From positions 1,193,914 to 1,257,913 of the forward strand of contig NZ_JH719942.1 of the NCBI RefSeq assembly GCF_000275825.1: a DNA stretch of 64,000 nucleotides. The letters are read 5' to 3'. Made by a program: the position numbers and the translations under genes. Below, one piece after another: positions 44,625 through 54,451 of the stretch (positions are counted from its first letter, which is position 1; the number at the start of each line of letters is the position of its first letter). The notes beneath the pieces were generated by a model. That model saw only the letters and a program-made list of their open reading frames with translations, had not been told where the DNA came from and made no database searches. Origin of the DNA: Saprospira grandis DSM 2844. GTDB taxonomy: Bacteria > Bacteroidota > Bacteroidia > Chitinophagales > Saprospiraceae.

Positions 44625-45140
44625 TTAGACGAGGGGCTCTACAAGGAAAAGCACCTGCTCGTATTCTACGGGGCTAGCATCTTCGGCCAAAACCTTCACT
44701 ACGCGGCCAGTTACCTCAGATTTCACTTCATTAAAGAGTTTCATGGCTTCAATGAGGCAAACCGTATCATCTGGTCCAATTACGTCTCCGACCTTAACAA
44801 AAGGTGGTTTTTCTGGAGAAGAAGAGCGGTAGAACGTCCCCACCATAGGCGATTTGATTTCGAGATAATTGACATTATCTTTTAGTTCGCCAGCATCTTG
44901 GCTTTTCTCTTGAGCTGGGGCTCCTTCTTGCTGAGGGGCCACAGTGGGAGCTGCAGGAGCGGCCATAGGCATAGCGCCCATAGTAGGCATCATGGGCGCG
45001 GGAGAAATCACTTCGGTGCGTACCTTTTGGTAGTCCTTGGTCCGAATCGACAGGCTCATTTCTGTCGTTTCATATTTAAATTCCCCCACAGTAGTGCCTT
45101 GTAGCAACTTAATCAGCTCTTTAATCTGGTCAAACTCCAT
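44625..45140 (-). CDS. accB: Biotin carboxyl carrier protein of acetyl-CoA carboxylase
   Basis: It encodes 171 residues. It carries biotin between the carboxylase and transferase subunits. An N-terminal helical segment (MEFDQIKELIKLLQGTTVGEF) and a Pro/Ala/Met-rich flexible linker (about 45-85) lead into the biotinyl domain with the lysine in EAMKLFNEV. Length is typical. Cotranscribed with accC. The start lies 73 bases past the efp terminator, so it probably has its own promoter in that gap. Confidence 0.95.
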   Translation of the reverse strand: MEFDQIKELIKLLQGTTVGEFKYETTEMSLSIRTKDYQKVRTEVISPAPMMPTMGAMPMAAPAAPTVAPQQEGAPAQEKSQDAGELKDNVNYLEIKSPMVGTFYRSSSPEKPPFVKVGDVIGPDDTVCLIEAMKLFNEVKSEVTGRVVKVLAEDASPVEYEQVLFLVEPLV

Positions 45141-45213
45141 AACTATAAGTTTTTAGCAGAATCCTCCCTAGTAGGCGAGGTTTCTTAGGCTAGATAAAAG
45201 GTGTTTTATAAAC

Positions 45214-45251
45214 AAAAAAGCGCAATGCTAAACTAATCGGCATTGCGCTTT
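45214..45251 (-). terminator. Intrinsic terminator of efp
   Basis: AAAGCGCAATGC and its complement around an 11-base loop, with a T-tract on the minus strand, 17 bases past the efp stop. Confidence 0.88.
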
Positions 45252-45268
45252 GGGCCGGAGCCAGCGCC

Positions 45269-45835
45269 TTAATTTTTGACACGCTCCATATATTCACCTG
45301 TTTCGGTGTTAATCTTAATGAGGTCTCCATTCTTGATGAATAGAGGTACACGTACTTCTGCCCCTGTTTCTACTTCGGCAGGAGTAAGGGTGTTGGTAGC
45401 CGTATCGCCTTTTACGCCAGGCTCTACATAAGTAATTTTTAAAAACACGTATTGAGGCATCATGACCGCCAAAGGAATCTCTTTTTCGGCATGAAAGAGT
45501 ACTTCACAAACCTCTCCTTCCTTAAGGAACTGTACGCCATCTAGCATCTCGCGCTCAATGTCGATTTGCTCATAGGTCTCTTGGTTCATAAAGTTGAGGC
45601 GCTTATCGGCCTCATAGAGAAATTGGTACTGACGACGCTCTACGCGTACATCCTGTACTTTGTGGCCCGCGGGGAAGGTGTGATCAAGCACTTTACCCGT
45701 AGTCAAACTCTTAATTTTGGTCCGAACAAAGGCGTTTCCTTTTCCGGGCTTTACATGCTGAAATTCAACAATGATATAGGTATCATGGTTGTGCTCTAGG
45801 CACATCCCTTTACGAATGTCTGAAGTCGTTGCCAT
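45269..45835 (-). CDS. efp: Translation elongation factor P
   Basis: It encodes 188 residues. EF-P enters the ribosomal E site and rescues stalling at polyproline stretches. The three beta domains are complete: KOW-like domain I with the tip lysine in KPGKGNAFVRTK (Lys32), an OB domain II (FLKEGEVCEVLFHAEKEI), and domain III ending GDLIKINTETGEYMERV. Tip residue is Lys, so modification by a lysine-type enzyme is possible; no modification gene lies in the window. Single-gene unit. Confidence 0.95.
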   Translation of the reverse strand: MATTSDIRKGMCLEHNHDTYIIVEFQHVKPGKGNAFVRTKIKSLTTGKVLDHTFPAGHKVQDVRVERRQYQFLYEADKRLNFMNQETYEQIDIEREMLDGVQFLKEGEVCEVLFHAEKEIPLAVMMPQYVFLKITYVEPGVKGDTATNTLTPAEVETGAEVRVPLFIKNGDLIKINTETGEYMERVKN

Positions 45836-46037
45836 TTTAGGAATAATTTACAATTACAGTGAAGTTGTTCTACTTCTTTGGGTAGCTTTAGGGGGTCAAA
45901 GAAAAATCTTTTTGCCCCAATGGCCAAAGAATATAGCTAAATTTTATCTTCTGGGGTGGAATTTCAACCGCTAAGATAGGAAGAAATAAGTATTCAAGCG
46001 CCCTAGATGTTGGCTGGAGCCAAAATTTATTGCGTTC

Positions 46038-46188
46038 TACAGGGCCGAAGGCCCGCAGGCTGAGGGATGGTAGGGGGTGGCCGAAGGCCAGACCGAGCTT
46101 TTTGAGCAAAGCGAAAAAAGCGATGGGCCGAGCAGAGCTGCGAGCCCCCGCACAGCCCGACCTGGCCAAAGGCCAGGGCAGCCCCAAA
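46038..46188 (-). repeat. GMR locus 19
   Basis: Between the divergent efp and aldehyde dehydrogenase starts. Stem 2 AGCTTTTTGAGCAAAGCG type, like locus 10; stem 1 CCTGGCCAAAGGCCAGG. Confidence 0.9.
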
Positions 46189-46264
46189 TCCTCCTTAATA
46201 TGAATCTATAAGCCCTACTTTTTATTTTTTTGCTTATCTTTTGTCATCACCAAAATCAATCTAT

Positions 46265-47680
46265 ATGATCTCTTCTAGCCATTTATTAGAAGACCCTAAT
46301 CTGGACCAAATCCCCGAATTACTGGCCCAACAACGCAGCTTTTTTGCTAGCCAACAAACCAAATCCCTACAGTTTAGAAAGGCCCAGCTCGAACGCCTGC
46401 ACCAAAAGATTGTAGAACGAGAACAGGAGATTTTAGCCGCCTTGCATAGCGACCTGCGCAAGCATGAGTTTGAAGCCTACTCAACCGAACTGGGCTTTGT
46501 TTTGGTCGAGCTTAAAAAGGCCATCCAACAACTGCCCAAATGGATGAAGGCCCAAAAGGTGGGCACCCCCCTTTTCCTCTTTAATGCAGGCAGCGAGATC
46601 CGCTCCGAGCCCTATGGCCTGAGCCTGATTATTGGCCCATGGAACTACCCTTTCCAACTGCTTTTTGCCCCCCTTATTGGCGCCCTGGCCGCCGGAAACA
46701 CCGCTATTATCAAGCCCTCAGAGCTGGCCCCAGCAACTTCGGCCATCTCCGCAGAGATTATCCGAGAAGCTTTTCCCCCACATTATGTGGCCTGCCTAGA
46801 AGGAGGCGTGCCAGTGGCCCAAGCCCTACTCAAAGAACGTTTCGACTATATTTTCTTTACGGGCGGAACCAAGGTGGGCAAAATCGTTTATCAAGCAGCT
46901 GCCCAACACCTTACCCCCGTTACCCTGGAGCTAGGCGGCAAAAGTCCCTGTTTAGTAGACCGCGATACAGACCTCAAAGCTACCGCCAAACGCATCGTTT
47001 GGGGCAAGTTTACTAATGCTGGACAAACTTGTATCGCTCCCGATTATGTGCTGGTGGATAAGGCCGTAAAGGAGCCCCTAATTGCCGAAATGAAACGCCA
47101 AATCAAAAAGGCATATGGCAATACCCCCCAACAATCCGATAGCCTGGCCCGAATTATCAATGCCGCCCATTTTAACCGCCTGATTGCCTACCTCAAAGAT
47201 GGCCAAATTGCCGCCGGCGGCGATTATGAGGAAAATGAAGGCTACCTCTCCCCTACCCTGATGACGGAGGTCGATCTGGACAGCCCCCTCATGCAGGAGG
47301 AAATTTTTGGCCCCATTCTCCCCATCATTAGCTACGATAGCCTGCCCGCCGCTATCGAGTTTATTAACCAACGCCCCAAACCCCTGGCCCTCTATATCTT
47401 TAGCAAAAATGATAAGCATGTAGAACGCGTTTTGGCCGAAACCTCTGCCGGCGGCGCCTGCGTAAACGATACCTTACTGCATATTGTCAACCCCAACCTC
47501 CCCTTTGGCGGAGTAGGCGATAGCGGCATCGGCGCCTATCATGGCCAAAGCTCTTTCCAACTCTTTTCTCACCAGAAATCAGTGCTCAAACGTAGCTTCC
47601 TCATCGATGACCCCGTCCGATATGCCCCCTATAAACTGGGCATCAAATGGCTCAAAAAACTCATGGACTGGACCCTATAA
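46265..47680 (+). CDS. Aldehyde dehydrogenase (class 3-like)
   Basis: It encodes 471 residues. It oxidises aldehydes to acids with NAD(P). Conserved sites: cofactor-binding GPWNYPF (124-130) and FTGGTKVG (198-205), the general base Glu222 in LELGGKSPC, and the nucleophile Cys256 in NAGQTCIAPDY. The C-terminus has SGGACVNDTLLHIVNPNLPFGGVGDSGIGAYHG-type sequence (read in parts: GGACVNDTLLH, PFGGVGDSGIG) typical of class 3 fatty-aldehyde enzymes. A hydrophobic or basic tail (KRSFLIDDPVRYAPYKLGIKW) may contact membrane. The ATG at 46265 is used; a TTG at 46241 is in frame. It may act on lipid-derived aldehydes. Confidence 0.9.
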   Translation: MISSSHLLEDPNLDQIPELLAQQRSFFASQQTKSLQFRKAQLERLHQKIVEREQEILAALHSDLRKHEFEAYSTELGFVLVELKKAIQQLPKWMKAQKVGTPLFLFNAGSEIRSEPYGLSLIIGPWNYPFQLLFAPLIGALAAGNTAIIKPSELAPATSAISAEIIREAFPPHYVACLEGGVPVAQALLKERFDYIFFTGGTKVGKIVYQAAAQHLTPVTLELGGKSPCLVDRDTDLKATAKRIVWGKFTNAGQTCIAPDYVLVDKAVKEPLIAEMKRQIKKAYGNTPQQSDSLARIINAAHFNRLIAYLKDGQIAAGGDYEENEGYLSPTLMTEVDLDSPLMQEEIFGPILPIISYDSLPAAIEFINQRPKPLALYIFSKNDKHVERVLAETSAGGACVNDTLLHIVNPNLPFGGVGDSGIGAYHGQSSFQLFSHQKSVLKRSFLIDDPVRYAPYKLGIKWLKKLMDWTL

Positions 47681-47685
47681 ACCAG

Positions 47686-47716
47686 AAGCTTCCTCTTCTC
47701 GAGGGAGCTTTTTTTT
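47686..47716 (+). terminator. Intrinsic terminator
   Basis: AAGCTTCCTC-ttct-GAGGGAGCTT then eight T, 5 bases after the dehydrogenase stop. Confidence 0.88.
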
Positions 47717-47722
47717 ATGCTA

Positions 47723-47860
47723 TTTTGGGGCCCGCGGCCAGCTAGGCAAAGCCTAGCTGGCCGCCGCTATGCTCTGCGGCTCGCAGGTCTGCTCGGCCCT
47801 GCGCGGGCTTCGCCCGCTGGGTCTGGCCTGCGGCCACCGCTGCGCAGCGCTGGGCCTTTT
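47723..47860 (+). repeat. GMR locus 20
   Basis: A GGGGCCCGCGGCC variant with stem GCTAGGCAAAGCCTAGC, like loci 9 and 14. It lies between the dehydrogenase terminator and the metH promoter. Confidence 0.9.
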
Positions 47861-47952
47861 GCGCAGCCAAGCCCCTAGCCTCAGTTTTTTTTTAAAAAAA
47901 ACTACTTAAAATAAGAACAAAGTCGATTCGCCTTTTTTTAAACTCGGGCCAC

Positions 47953-47960
47953 TATATTTG
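47953..47960 (+). promoter_or_regulatory. Candidate metH promoter (-7 element TATATTTG)
   Basis: It matches the Bacteroidota -7 consensus TAnnTTTG, 62 bases before the metH ATG. No clear -33 TTTG is visible. Confidence 0.45.
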
Positions 47961-47972
47961 TAGCCAATCCAA

Positions 47973-47993
47973 GCCTCCTGATGAGCAGGAGGC
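47973..47993 (+). promoter_or_regulatory. Leader hairpin upstream of metH
   Basis: GCCTCCTG-atgag-CAGGAGGC followed by CTTTATTT, starting just past the predicted transcription start. It could attenuate or stabilise the metH transcript. No known SAM or cobalamin riboswitch core is recognisable. Confidence 0.4.
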
Positions 47994-48021
47994 CTTTATT
48001 TCACAAGATTAACGTACGCAC

Positions 48022-51000
48022 ATGAGTCTAACACTTCGTCCTACGCATCAACAAATGGCAATGCAACGCCTGCACGAACGGATCGAACAGCAGATTTTGG
48101 TCATTGATGGAGCTATGGGGACCATGTTACAACAGTACAAATTGCAAGAAGCCGACTACCGCGGAGAACGCTTTGCCGACTTCCATCGCGATTTGAAGGG
48201 CAACAATGATTTGCTCTCTATTACTCAACCCCATCTGGTCACGGAGGTCCATAAGGCCTACCTAGAAGCCGGAGCCGATATTATCGAGACCAATACCTTT
48301 AACGCTACCGCTATCTCTCAGGAAGATTACGATATGCAGGAACTGGTCTATGAACTCAATTATGCCTCGGCCCAATGCGCCCGCGCCGCCGTAGATGCCT
48401 TTAATGCCGAAAACCCAGAGAAGTTTTGCTTTGTGGCCGGCGCTATGGGCCCCACCAACCGCACGGCTTCGCTCTCCCCAGATGTAAATAACCCCGGCTA
48501 TCGAGCCATTAACTTCGAACAACTACGGGCCGCCTATTATGAACAGGCCAAAGCCCTAGCCGAAGGTGGCGCCGACCTCTTCTTAGTCGAAACTGTTTTT
48601 GATACCCTCAACTGTAAAGCAGCCCTCTTTGCTATCGATCAGTATTGTGAGGAGGTAGGCATTGCCTATCCCGTTATGGTATCCGGAACCATTACCGATG
48701 CTTCTGGCCGTACCCTTTCGGGCCAAACAGTAGAAGCCTTCTGGCTGTCGGTTAGCCATGCCAACTTGTTTTCTGTTGGCCTCAACTGCGCCCTGGGCGC
48801 AGCCGAAATGCGCCCGCATATCGAAGCACTTTCTAATATTGCTCATTGCTATATTAGTGCCTACCCCAATGCAGGACTGCCCAACGAAATGGGAGAATAT
48901 GACCAAACCGCCCAAGAAATGGGCCTACTCATTGAAGATTTTGCCCAAAGTGGCTTTATCAATATCGTAGGAGGCTGCTGCGGTACTTCGCCAGCGCATA
49001 TCCGCCGAATGGTAGAGGTGGTGGCCAAGTTGCCCATACGCAAAAAGCCCGCTCCTATGCAACTCTCGGCCTATTCTGGCCTAGAACCCCTGATTGTCCG
49101 CCCCGGCTTCAACTTTATCAATGTTGGAGAACGGACCAATGTGACGGGCTCCCGCAAGTTTGCCCGCCTAATCAAAAATGGCAACTATGAAGAGGCCCTC
49201 TCTGTAGCCCAACAACAGGTAGAAGGCGGCGCCCAAATTATTGATGTGAATATGGATGAAGGAATGCTCGACTCGGTAGAGGCCATGAGCTATTTCCTCA
49301 ACCTTATCGCCTCCGAACCCGATATCGCCCGCCTGCCCATTATGATCGACTCTTCTAAATGGGAAGTGATTGAGGCCGGTCTCCGCTGCGTGCAAGGCAA
49401 GGCTATTGTCAATTCTATCTCGCTAAAAGAAGGCAAAGCGGCTTTTCTCCAACAAGCTAAATTGGTCCGCAGATATGGCGCCGCCGCCGTAGTCATGGCC
49501 TTTGATGAAGTAGGCCAAGCCGATACTATGGAACGCAAAGTGGAGATTTGTAGCCGCGCCTACAAAATCTTGACAGAAGAGGTCGGCTTCCCCCCCCAAG
49601 ATATCATCTTCGACCCCAATATTTTCGCCATCGGAACCGGTATCGAAGAACATAATAATTATGGGGTAGACTTTATTGAAGCCACTAAGGAAATTAAACG
49701 CCGCATGCCTTTGGTCAAAATTAGTGGTGGGGTGAGTAATCTCTCTTTCTCTTTCCGTGGAAATAATATCGTTCGAGAAGCTATCCACTCGGCCTTTTTG
49801 TACTATGCGGTCCAAGCAGGTATGGATATGGGCATTGTCAATGCCGGTATGATTGAGGTCTATGAAGATATTCCCAAAGAACTATTAACTCTTGTGGAGG
49901 ACCTCATCTTCAACCGCCGCCCCGATGCTACAGAACGCCTAACCGATTATGCCGAACAGCTCAAGGGCCAAGGCGGCAAGAAGCGCCAAGAGGACCTCAG
50001 CTGGCGAGAAGTGCCCGTTGAAGATCGCCTTTCCCATGCTCTAGTTAAGGGAATTACCAAGTTTGTGGTAGAAGATACCGAAGAAGCCCGACAACAATAT
50101 AGTAGCCCCCTAGATGTCATTGAAGGACCACTGATGTCGGGGATGAATATTGTAGGCGACCTCTTTGGCGCAGGAAAGATGTTCCTCCCTCAGGTGGTGA
50201 AATCCGCCCGAGTGATGAAACAGGCCGTTGCTCATCTTACCCCCTTTATTGAGGCCGAGAAATCTGCTGGCCAATCAACTAGAGGCAAAATCCTTCTGGC
50301 TACAGTCAAAGGGGATGTGCACGATATTGGGAAAAATATTGTAGGGGTGGTCTTGGCCTGCAATAACTTTGAGATCATTGATATGGGCGTTATGGTTCCC
50401 GCCAATGAAATTCTCAAAAAGGCCCAAGAAGAACAAGTAGATATTGTTGGCCTTAGCGGTTTGATTACTCCTTCTTTAGATGAAATGGTCCATATGGCCA
50501 AAGAAATGGAGCGTTTGGGCATGAAAATGCCACTATTGATTGGTGGCGCAACCACCTCTAAAACTCATACCGCCGTAAAAATTGCACCAAAATATAGTGG
50601 CCCTTCTGTACATGTTTTAGATGCCTCTAGAGCAGTTACCGTAGCCGCTTCGCTCTTGGCTAAAGAGGAAAATAAATCCGCATATATGGAGAAGGTTTTG
50701 GCCGAACAGGAACGAATCCGTCTGCAGCGTGCCAAACGGACCTCCGCCAAACGCTACCTGAGCCTAAAGAAGGCCAGAGAGAATAAACTCGCTTTAGATT
50801 GGTCCAAAATAGAGCCGGTGGTCCCCAACAAAATGGGCATTACGGTCCTTGACCAACTAGATTTGGCCACCCTTCGAGACTATATCGACTGGACGCCCTT
50901 CTTTAGCAGTTGGCAACTGGCCGGTAAGTTTCCCGCTATTTTAGAGGATGAGGTGGTGGGCCAAGAGGCTAAATCTCTCTATGCGGATGCCCAGAAGATG

Positions 51001-51735
51001 CTAGACCAAATCATTGCCGAAAACTGGTTGCAGGCCAAGGCCGTTTGTGGTCTTTTTGCCGCCAATTCCATAGATGATGATGACATTTTAGTCTATCCCA
51101 ATGGGCCAGAAGCGGAGCCGATGCGCTTGCACCATCTGCGCCAACAACGCCAAAAGGCAGCTGGAAAACCCAACTATTGTCTCAGCGATTTCTTAGCCCC
51201 TAAAGCTAGCGGAAAGACTGACTATATCGGGGCTTTTGCCGTTACTGCAGGCATTGGCATAGAACAGCATGTGGCCCGATTTGAGGCTGCTCATGATGAC
51301 TACAACGCCATTTTGCTCAAGGCTTTGGCCGATCGCTTGGCCGAGGCTGCTGCTGAATATCTTCATGCTGAGGTCCGCCGAAACTATTGGGGCTATGCAG
51401 CAGATGAGACTTTAGATAATAAAGCCTTAATTGCCGAAAACTACCAGGGAATCCGTCCCGCACCAGGCTATCCCGCCTGCCCAGAACATACCGAAAAACA
51501 AAGCTTGTTCGCCCTGCTAGAGGTGGAGGAGCGCATTGGCATTCGCCTGACGGAGAGCTATGCCATGTATCCCGCCGCTGCCGTGAGTGGTTGGTATTTT
51601 GGCCAAGAAGAGGCCCGCTATTTTGGCTTGGGCAATATCGAAAAGGATCAGACAGAAAGCTATGCGGCCCGCAAGGGCATGACGGTTGAAGAGGCCGAAC
51701 GCTGGTTGATGCCGGTCTTGAATTATGATATTTAG
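48022..51735 (+). CDS. metH: Cobalamin-dependent methionine synthase
   Basis: It encodes 1237 residues, close to the E. coli length. It methylates homocysteine from methyltetrahydrofolate through B12. Modules in order: homocysteine-binding barrel with DGAMGTML (29-36) and the zinc cysteines in GLNCALG and GGCCGTSP; pterin-binding barrel ([13 protein letters not shown]); cap and B12-binding module with DVHDIGKN, whose His coordinates cobalt; and the C-terminal activation domain that binds SAM ([29 protein letters not shown]). The TAG stop shares its G with the first base of GMR locus 21. It probably depends on B12 uptake or synthesis. Confidence 0.96.
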   Translation: MSLTLRPTHQQMAMQRLHERIEQQILVIDGAMGTMLQQYKLQEADYRGERFADFHRDLKGNNDLLSITQPHLVTEVHKAYLEAGADIIETNTFNATAISQEDYDMQELVYELNYASAQCARAAVDAFNAENPEKFCFVAGAMGPTNRTASLSPDVNNPGYRAINFEQLRAAYYEQAKALAEGGADLFLVETVFDTLNCKAALFAIDQYCEEVGIAYPVMVSGTITDASGRTLSGQTVEAFWLSVSHANLFSVGLNCALGAAEMRPHIEALSNIAHCYISAYPNAGLPNEMGEYDQTAQEMGLLIEDFAQSGFINIVGGCCGTSPAHIRRMVEVVAKLPIRKKPAPMQLSAYSGLEPLIVRPGFNFINVGERTNVTGSRKFARLIKNGNYEEALSVAQQQVEGGAQIIDVNMDEGMLDSVEAMSYFLNLIASEPDIARLPIMIDSSKWEVIEAGLRCVQGKAIVNSISLKEGKAAFLQQAKLVRRYGAAAVVMAFDEVGQADTMERKVEICSRAYKILTEEVGFPPQDIIFDPNIFAIGTGIEEHNNYGVDFIEATKEIKRRMPLVKISGGVSNLSFSFRGNNIVREAIHSAFLYYAVQAGMDMGIVNAGMIEVYEDIPKELLTLVEDLIFNRRPDATERLTDYAEQLKGQGGKKRQEDLSWREVPVEDRLSHALVKGITKFVVEDTEEARQQYSSPLDVIEGPLMSGMNIVGDLFGAGKMFLPQVVKSARVMKQAVAHLTPFIEAEKSAGQSTRGKILLATVKGDVHDIGKNIVGVVLACNNFEIIDMGVMVPANEILKKAQEEQVDIVGLSGLITPSLDEMVHMAKEMERLGMKMPLLIGGATTSKTHTAVKIAPKYSGPSVHVLDASRAVTVAASLLAKEENKSAYMEKVLAEQERIRLQRAKRTSAKRYLSLKKARENKLALDWSKIEPVVPNKMGITVLDQLDLATLRDYIDWTPFFSSWQLAGKFPAILEDEVVGQEAKSLYADAQKMLDQIIAENWLQAKAVCGLFAANSIDDDDILVYPNGPEAEPMRLHHLRQQRQKAAGKPNYCLSDFLAPKASGKTDYIGAFAVTAGIGIEQHVARFEAAHDDYNAILLKALADRLAEAAAEYLHAEVRRNYWGYAADETLDNKALIAENYQGIRPAPGYPACPEHTEKQSLFALLEVEERIGIRLTESYAMYPAAAVSGWYFGQEEARYFGLGNIEKDQTESYAARKGMTVEEAERWLMPVLNYDI

Positions 51736-51884
51736 GGGCCTGCCGCCTTTGGCGGCCGGGCTGTGCACTGGCTCGCAAGTCTGCTCGGCCCTGCGGGGCT
51801 TCCGCTTCGCTTCAGCCCCTGGGTCTGCGGCTACGCCGCCCCAGTTACCATCCCTAGGCCTGCGGCCCCTTCGGGGCCTGTAGG
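51735..51884 (+). repeat. GMR locus 21, between metH stop and its terminator
   Basis: GGGGCC begins on the last base of the metH stop codon and the element ends 11 bases before the terminator at 51896. It is therefore part of the metH 3' untranslated region. Confidence 0.88.
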
Positions 51885-51895
51885 ACCCAATAAGG

Positions 51896-51927
51896 AAAGG
51901 CCCAAAACTTAGGTTTTGGGCCTTTTT
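51896..51927 (+). terminator. Intrinsic terminator of metH
   Basis: AAAGGCCCAAAACTTAGG pairs with its downstream complement, followed by five T. Confidence 0.88.
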
Positions 51928-51950
51928 CTGTTGTGGAGAGCTACTTTTAG

Positions 51951-52566
51951 CCATCAAGAGGGGTTCCCATACCCATCAGGAGGGGTTCCTATACCCATCA
52001 AGAGGGGTTCCCATACCCATCAAGAGGGGTTCCCATACCTATCAAGAGGGGTTCCCATACCCATCGAGAGGGGTTCCCATACCCATCGAGAGGGGTTCCC
52101 ATACCCATTCGCAGGGGGTTGGCTAGCCCTCTAGGGGGCTAGCCTTAGTCCTCCCAAGGGCTATTCCTAATCATTAGGACTATTCTTCTACCTCCAAGCG
52201 AGGGCTTGTCTTAGTCCTCCCAAGGACCTAATCAAATCCTCTTGAGGGGCAGCTCTAATCCTCTAGAGCTGGCCTCCTAGTCCTCAGGACCATTCTTCTA
52301 CCTAAAGAGGAGGACTTAGGCTAGTCATCGGCAGGACTTGAACTGCTCCAAAGGAGGACCTATAGAGGTCCTCTAGAGCAACTAGACCTATAGTATAGAG
52401 GACTTGAATAGGCCCAAAAGAGGAGCTACAGAAGCCCTCTAAAGGACCTCCCCTGCCCCAAGCGAGGACTTGGACAAGTACTATTGAGGAGCTATACAAA
52501 TACAAGCGAGGAGCTCACTAAGTCCTGCTGAGGGGGTTCAGTACTCCTCGCCCTTATTTCAGTCCT
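51951..52566. repeat. Degenerate 22-bp-period tandem array B
   Basis: Seven near-identical 22-bp units (51951-52104; core AGAGGGGTTCCCATAC) pass without change of register into at least 20 diverged units (52105-52544, partial to 52566). In the diverged part the best-kept positions are a pyrimidine-rich start (TCCTC) and AGGR at positions 9-12 (for example GAGGACTT). Twenty-seven units keep exactly 22 bp with no insertion or deletion. No gene is present. Confidence 0.85.
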
Positions 52567-52585
52567 TTTTGGGAAGATTTGGCAC

Positions 52586-52623
52586 AAAAAAGGAACCAAG
52601 GCCAGAAGGTCTTGGCTCCTTTT
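52586..52623. terminator. Hairpin at the end of array B
   Basis: AAAAGGAACCAAGGCC-agaa-GGTCTTGGCTCCTTTT. The longer T-tract is on the minus strand (TTTTTTGTGCC). Bases 52624-52702 hold nothing else recognisable. Confidence 0.65.
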
Positions 52624-52702
52624 GAGGAAAGAACTGAACTAAAGTTTTAACAAAAAAAGTCAATTCTGCGATTTTAATCTATGGTTTTAAATTATCTATT
52701 TT

Positions 52703-52710
52703 TATATTTG
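52703..52710 (+). promoter_or_regulatory. Candidate promoter of the phase-variable toxin gene
   Basis: TATATTTG fits the TAnnTTTG -7 element and lies 23 bases before the ATG at 52734. This favours that ATG as the true start. Confidence 0.5.
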
Positions 52711-52733
52711 ACTATTATTTAAGCGATAACTAA

Positions 52734-54444
52734 ATGTCCATGCAAGACCACAGACAGACAGACAGACAGACAGACAGACTATGATGGTCAGTTAACTGCT
52801 GTACAACAACTTCATGTTTTAGGCCGTAAAATTAGCCGAGAAGAACTTCCATTAGAGGAGGGCGAAGAGCGGCAATTTTGGCTTACAGAGCCCTATTATT
52901 TTTCGCCCAATATTGCAGAAGAAGGATTTGGCGAGGCCTACATCAATCGTTTGGAAATGGGCCCCACTGGAGTAGAAGAAATGAACCTTCTGCTTTCTGG
53001 CTTTTTTCAGCGCTATGTCTCTTTTGAGCCTATTGATCAGATAGAACTTAGCGGGCAACTAGACGGAAGCTGGGAGGTCCATATTCCTCAGTTTTCGGAT
53101 CTATCTCGGGGCTTAGATCAGGTTTCCCTTGCATTTAGTTGGCAGGAAGAGCATGAGTTTACTGCCGCATTAGAGCAGCAATTAGCCGCAGGAGGACAGC
53201 CCGCTAAGAATATTGAGGAGGAAATCCAAAACTGCAAACATTGTCCAGAAGAAGCCATAGAAGGCCAGCAATATGAAGATGCAGACGGAAAGCGCTACCA
53301 ATATGAGAATGGGCAATGGCTCGAGCATATCTGGACCGCCCCGATGGTAGAACCCATCCCTGTTAAGGCAGATAGAATAACTGCTGAAGGCAGTTCCTTC
53401 TGGGATTGGGCCAAAATTGGGGCAGAAATAGCTATTGGCTTCACTCCTTTTGGGGTTGTTTTAGATGTTATTGATTTAGGGAAAGCAATTGCGGGGGGAC
53501 ATCCAACGGATATTGCTATTGCTATGATTGGCTTTTTGCCTGCTGGGGATTTACTAAAGGCAGGGAAAAAAATTGGTGGAGGCTTAGAAGATATACTTAA
53601 GCATACCGATGAACTTGCTCCCTTTGGCGTTCAGCCGCCCAAACTGCAAGCACCTCCTAAAGAACTTGAAAAGCTAAAAGAACTACAAAAGCAAGTTCCA
53701 GAAGGCCCCAAAGCAGCTAAAGAAAGTCCGCCAATTCAAAATAATGAAGCCCCAAAAGTAGAAACACCAAAAGCAGAGCCCCCAAAACTAGAGGAACCTC
53801 AGCTAAAAGAGCCCGAACTCAAAGAGGAAATTCCCTTAGAAAAGGAGCTGGGCAAACAAGAGGCGCCAGAACTACAGGCCCCAAAAACAGAGGAAGGAAA
53901 GACTCCCCCTAAAGTTTATATTCCAGATGATGAAGACTTTGTCCGTTTACAGAAAGGAAAACTAGGGAAATACGACGAGGGGGATAAAATTCCTAAAGCG
54001 GAATATGAAAAGCTGATTAGGGAGTATAAACGAGAGCAGTTAGCGGCTAAAAAGATAGCCAGGAAAGGAGGTTTAAACAATGGCCCTAAAGAGCTAGAGA
54101 ATCATGCTAAAAAAGGTGACCATATTAAGAATATAATACCTAAAATAAATCATCAAAAACAAGCGGGCCATGTAAAAGGCACTCCTCAATTTAACAATAG
54201 ATTAAAAGGCAATAAAGCTACATCGTATTTTGAAGACATGGAAAGTGCTAAAAAATTAACTCTGGAGGCTTGGGAAAAAGGGACCGTTGTTAAAAAACAA
54301 AAAAATAGTGGTGCAATTGTTAAAGATTATGAATTTGGAAAAAATATAGGTGTCGGCCCAAAAGGAGGAGTACAAACAAAAGTTCGAGTACATCAAAATT
54401 CTAAAGGTGAAATCCATGGGCATCCTGCTGGCCCAGAAAAATAA
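52734..54444 (+). CDS. Polymorphic toxin, Ntox50-like tip, frame set by ACAG tract
   Basis: Reading from the ATG at 52734 gives MSMQDHRQTDRQTDRL and stops at 52782. The body frame is open from 52723 to 54444 but has no ATG, GTG or TTG until TTG at 52951. With one ACAG unit less, or two more, the two join to give about 568 residues. Positions counted from 52951: a beta-rich N-terminal part (to about 130, NCKHC at 94-98); a hydrophobic pretoxin-like segment (155-205, FTPFGVVLDVIDLGKAI); a Pro/Glu/Lys-rich linker (228-320); a C-terminal domain (400-497) with QAGHVKGTPQFNNRL and HQNSKGEIHGHP, resembling polymorphic toxin type 50, a BECR-fold nuclease. No signal peptide. The adjacent gene is probably its immunity gene. 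Confidence 0.7.
52750..52779 (+). repeat. Tetranucleotide tract (ACAG)7.5
   Basis: Seven and a half perfect 4-bp units directly after the ATG region of the toxin gene. Each unit gained or lost shifts the frame by one base. Confidence 0.97.
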
Positions 54445-54451
54445 TACAACT

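Noticed and set aside
47881-47905. T8-A7 stretch before metH as a terminator
   Set aside because: An A/T run without a GC stem; the real terminator of the upstream gene is at 47686-47716.
47900-48021. SAM or cobalamin riboswitch upstream of metH
   Set aside because: The leader is under 70 bases and has none of the conserved core sequence of these classes.
51916-52134. 72-codon open frame across the 22-bp array
   Set aside because: A 22-bp unit passes through all three frames; the frame is open only because the unit lacks stops. No start context and it ends as soon as the units diverge.
51951-52566. CRISPR array or plasmid iterons
   Set aside because: There are no spacers between units, no cas genes and no replication initiator gene nearby. 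Iterons remain only a formal possibility for the seven near-identical units.
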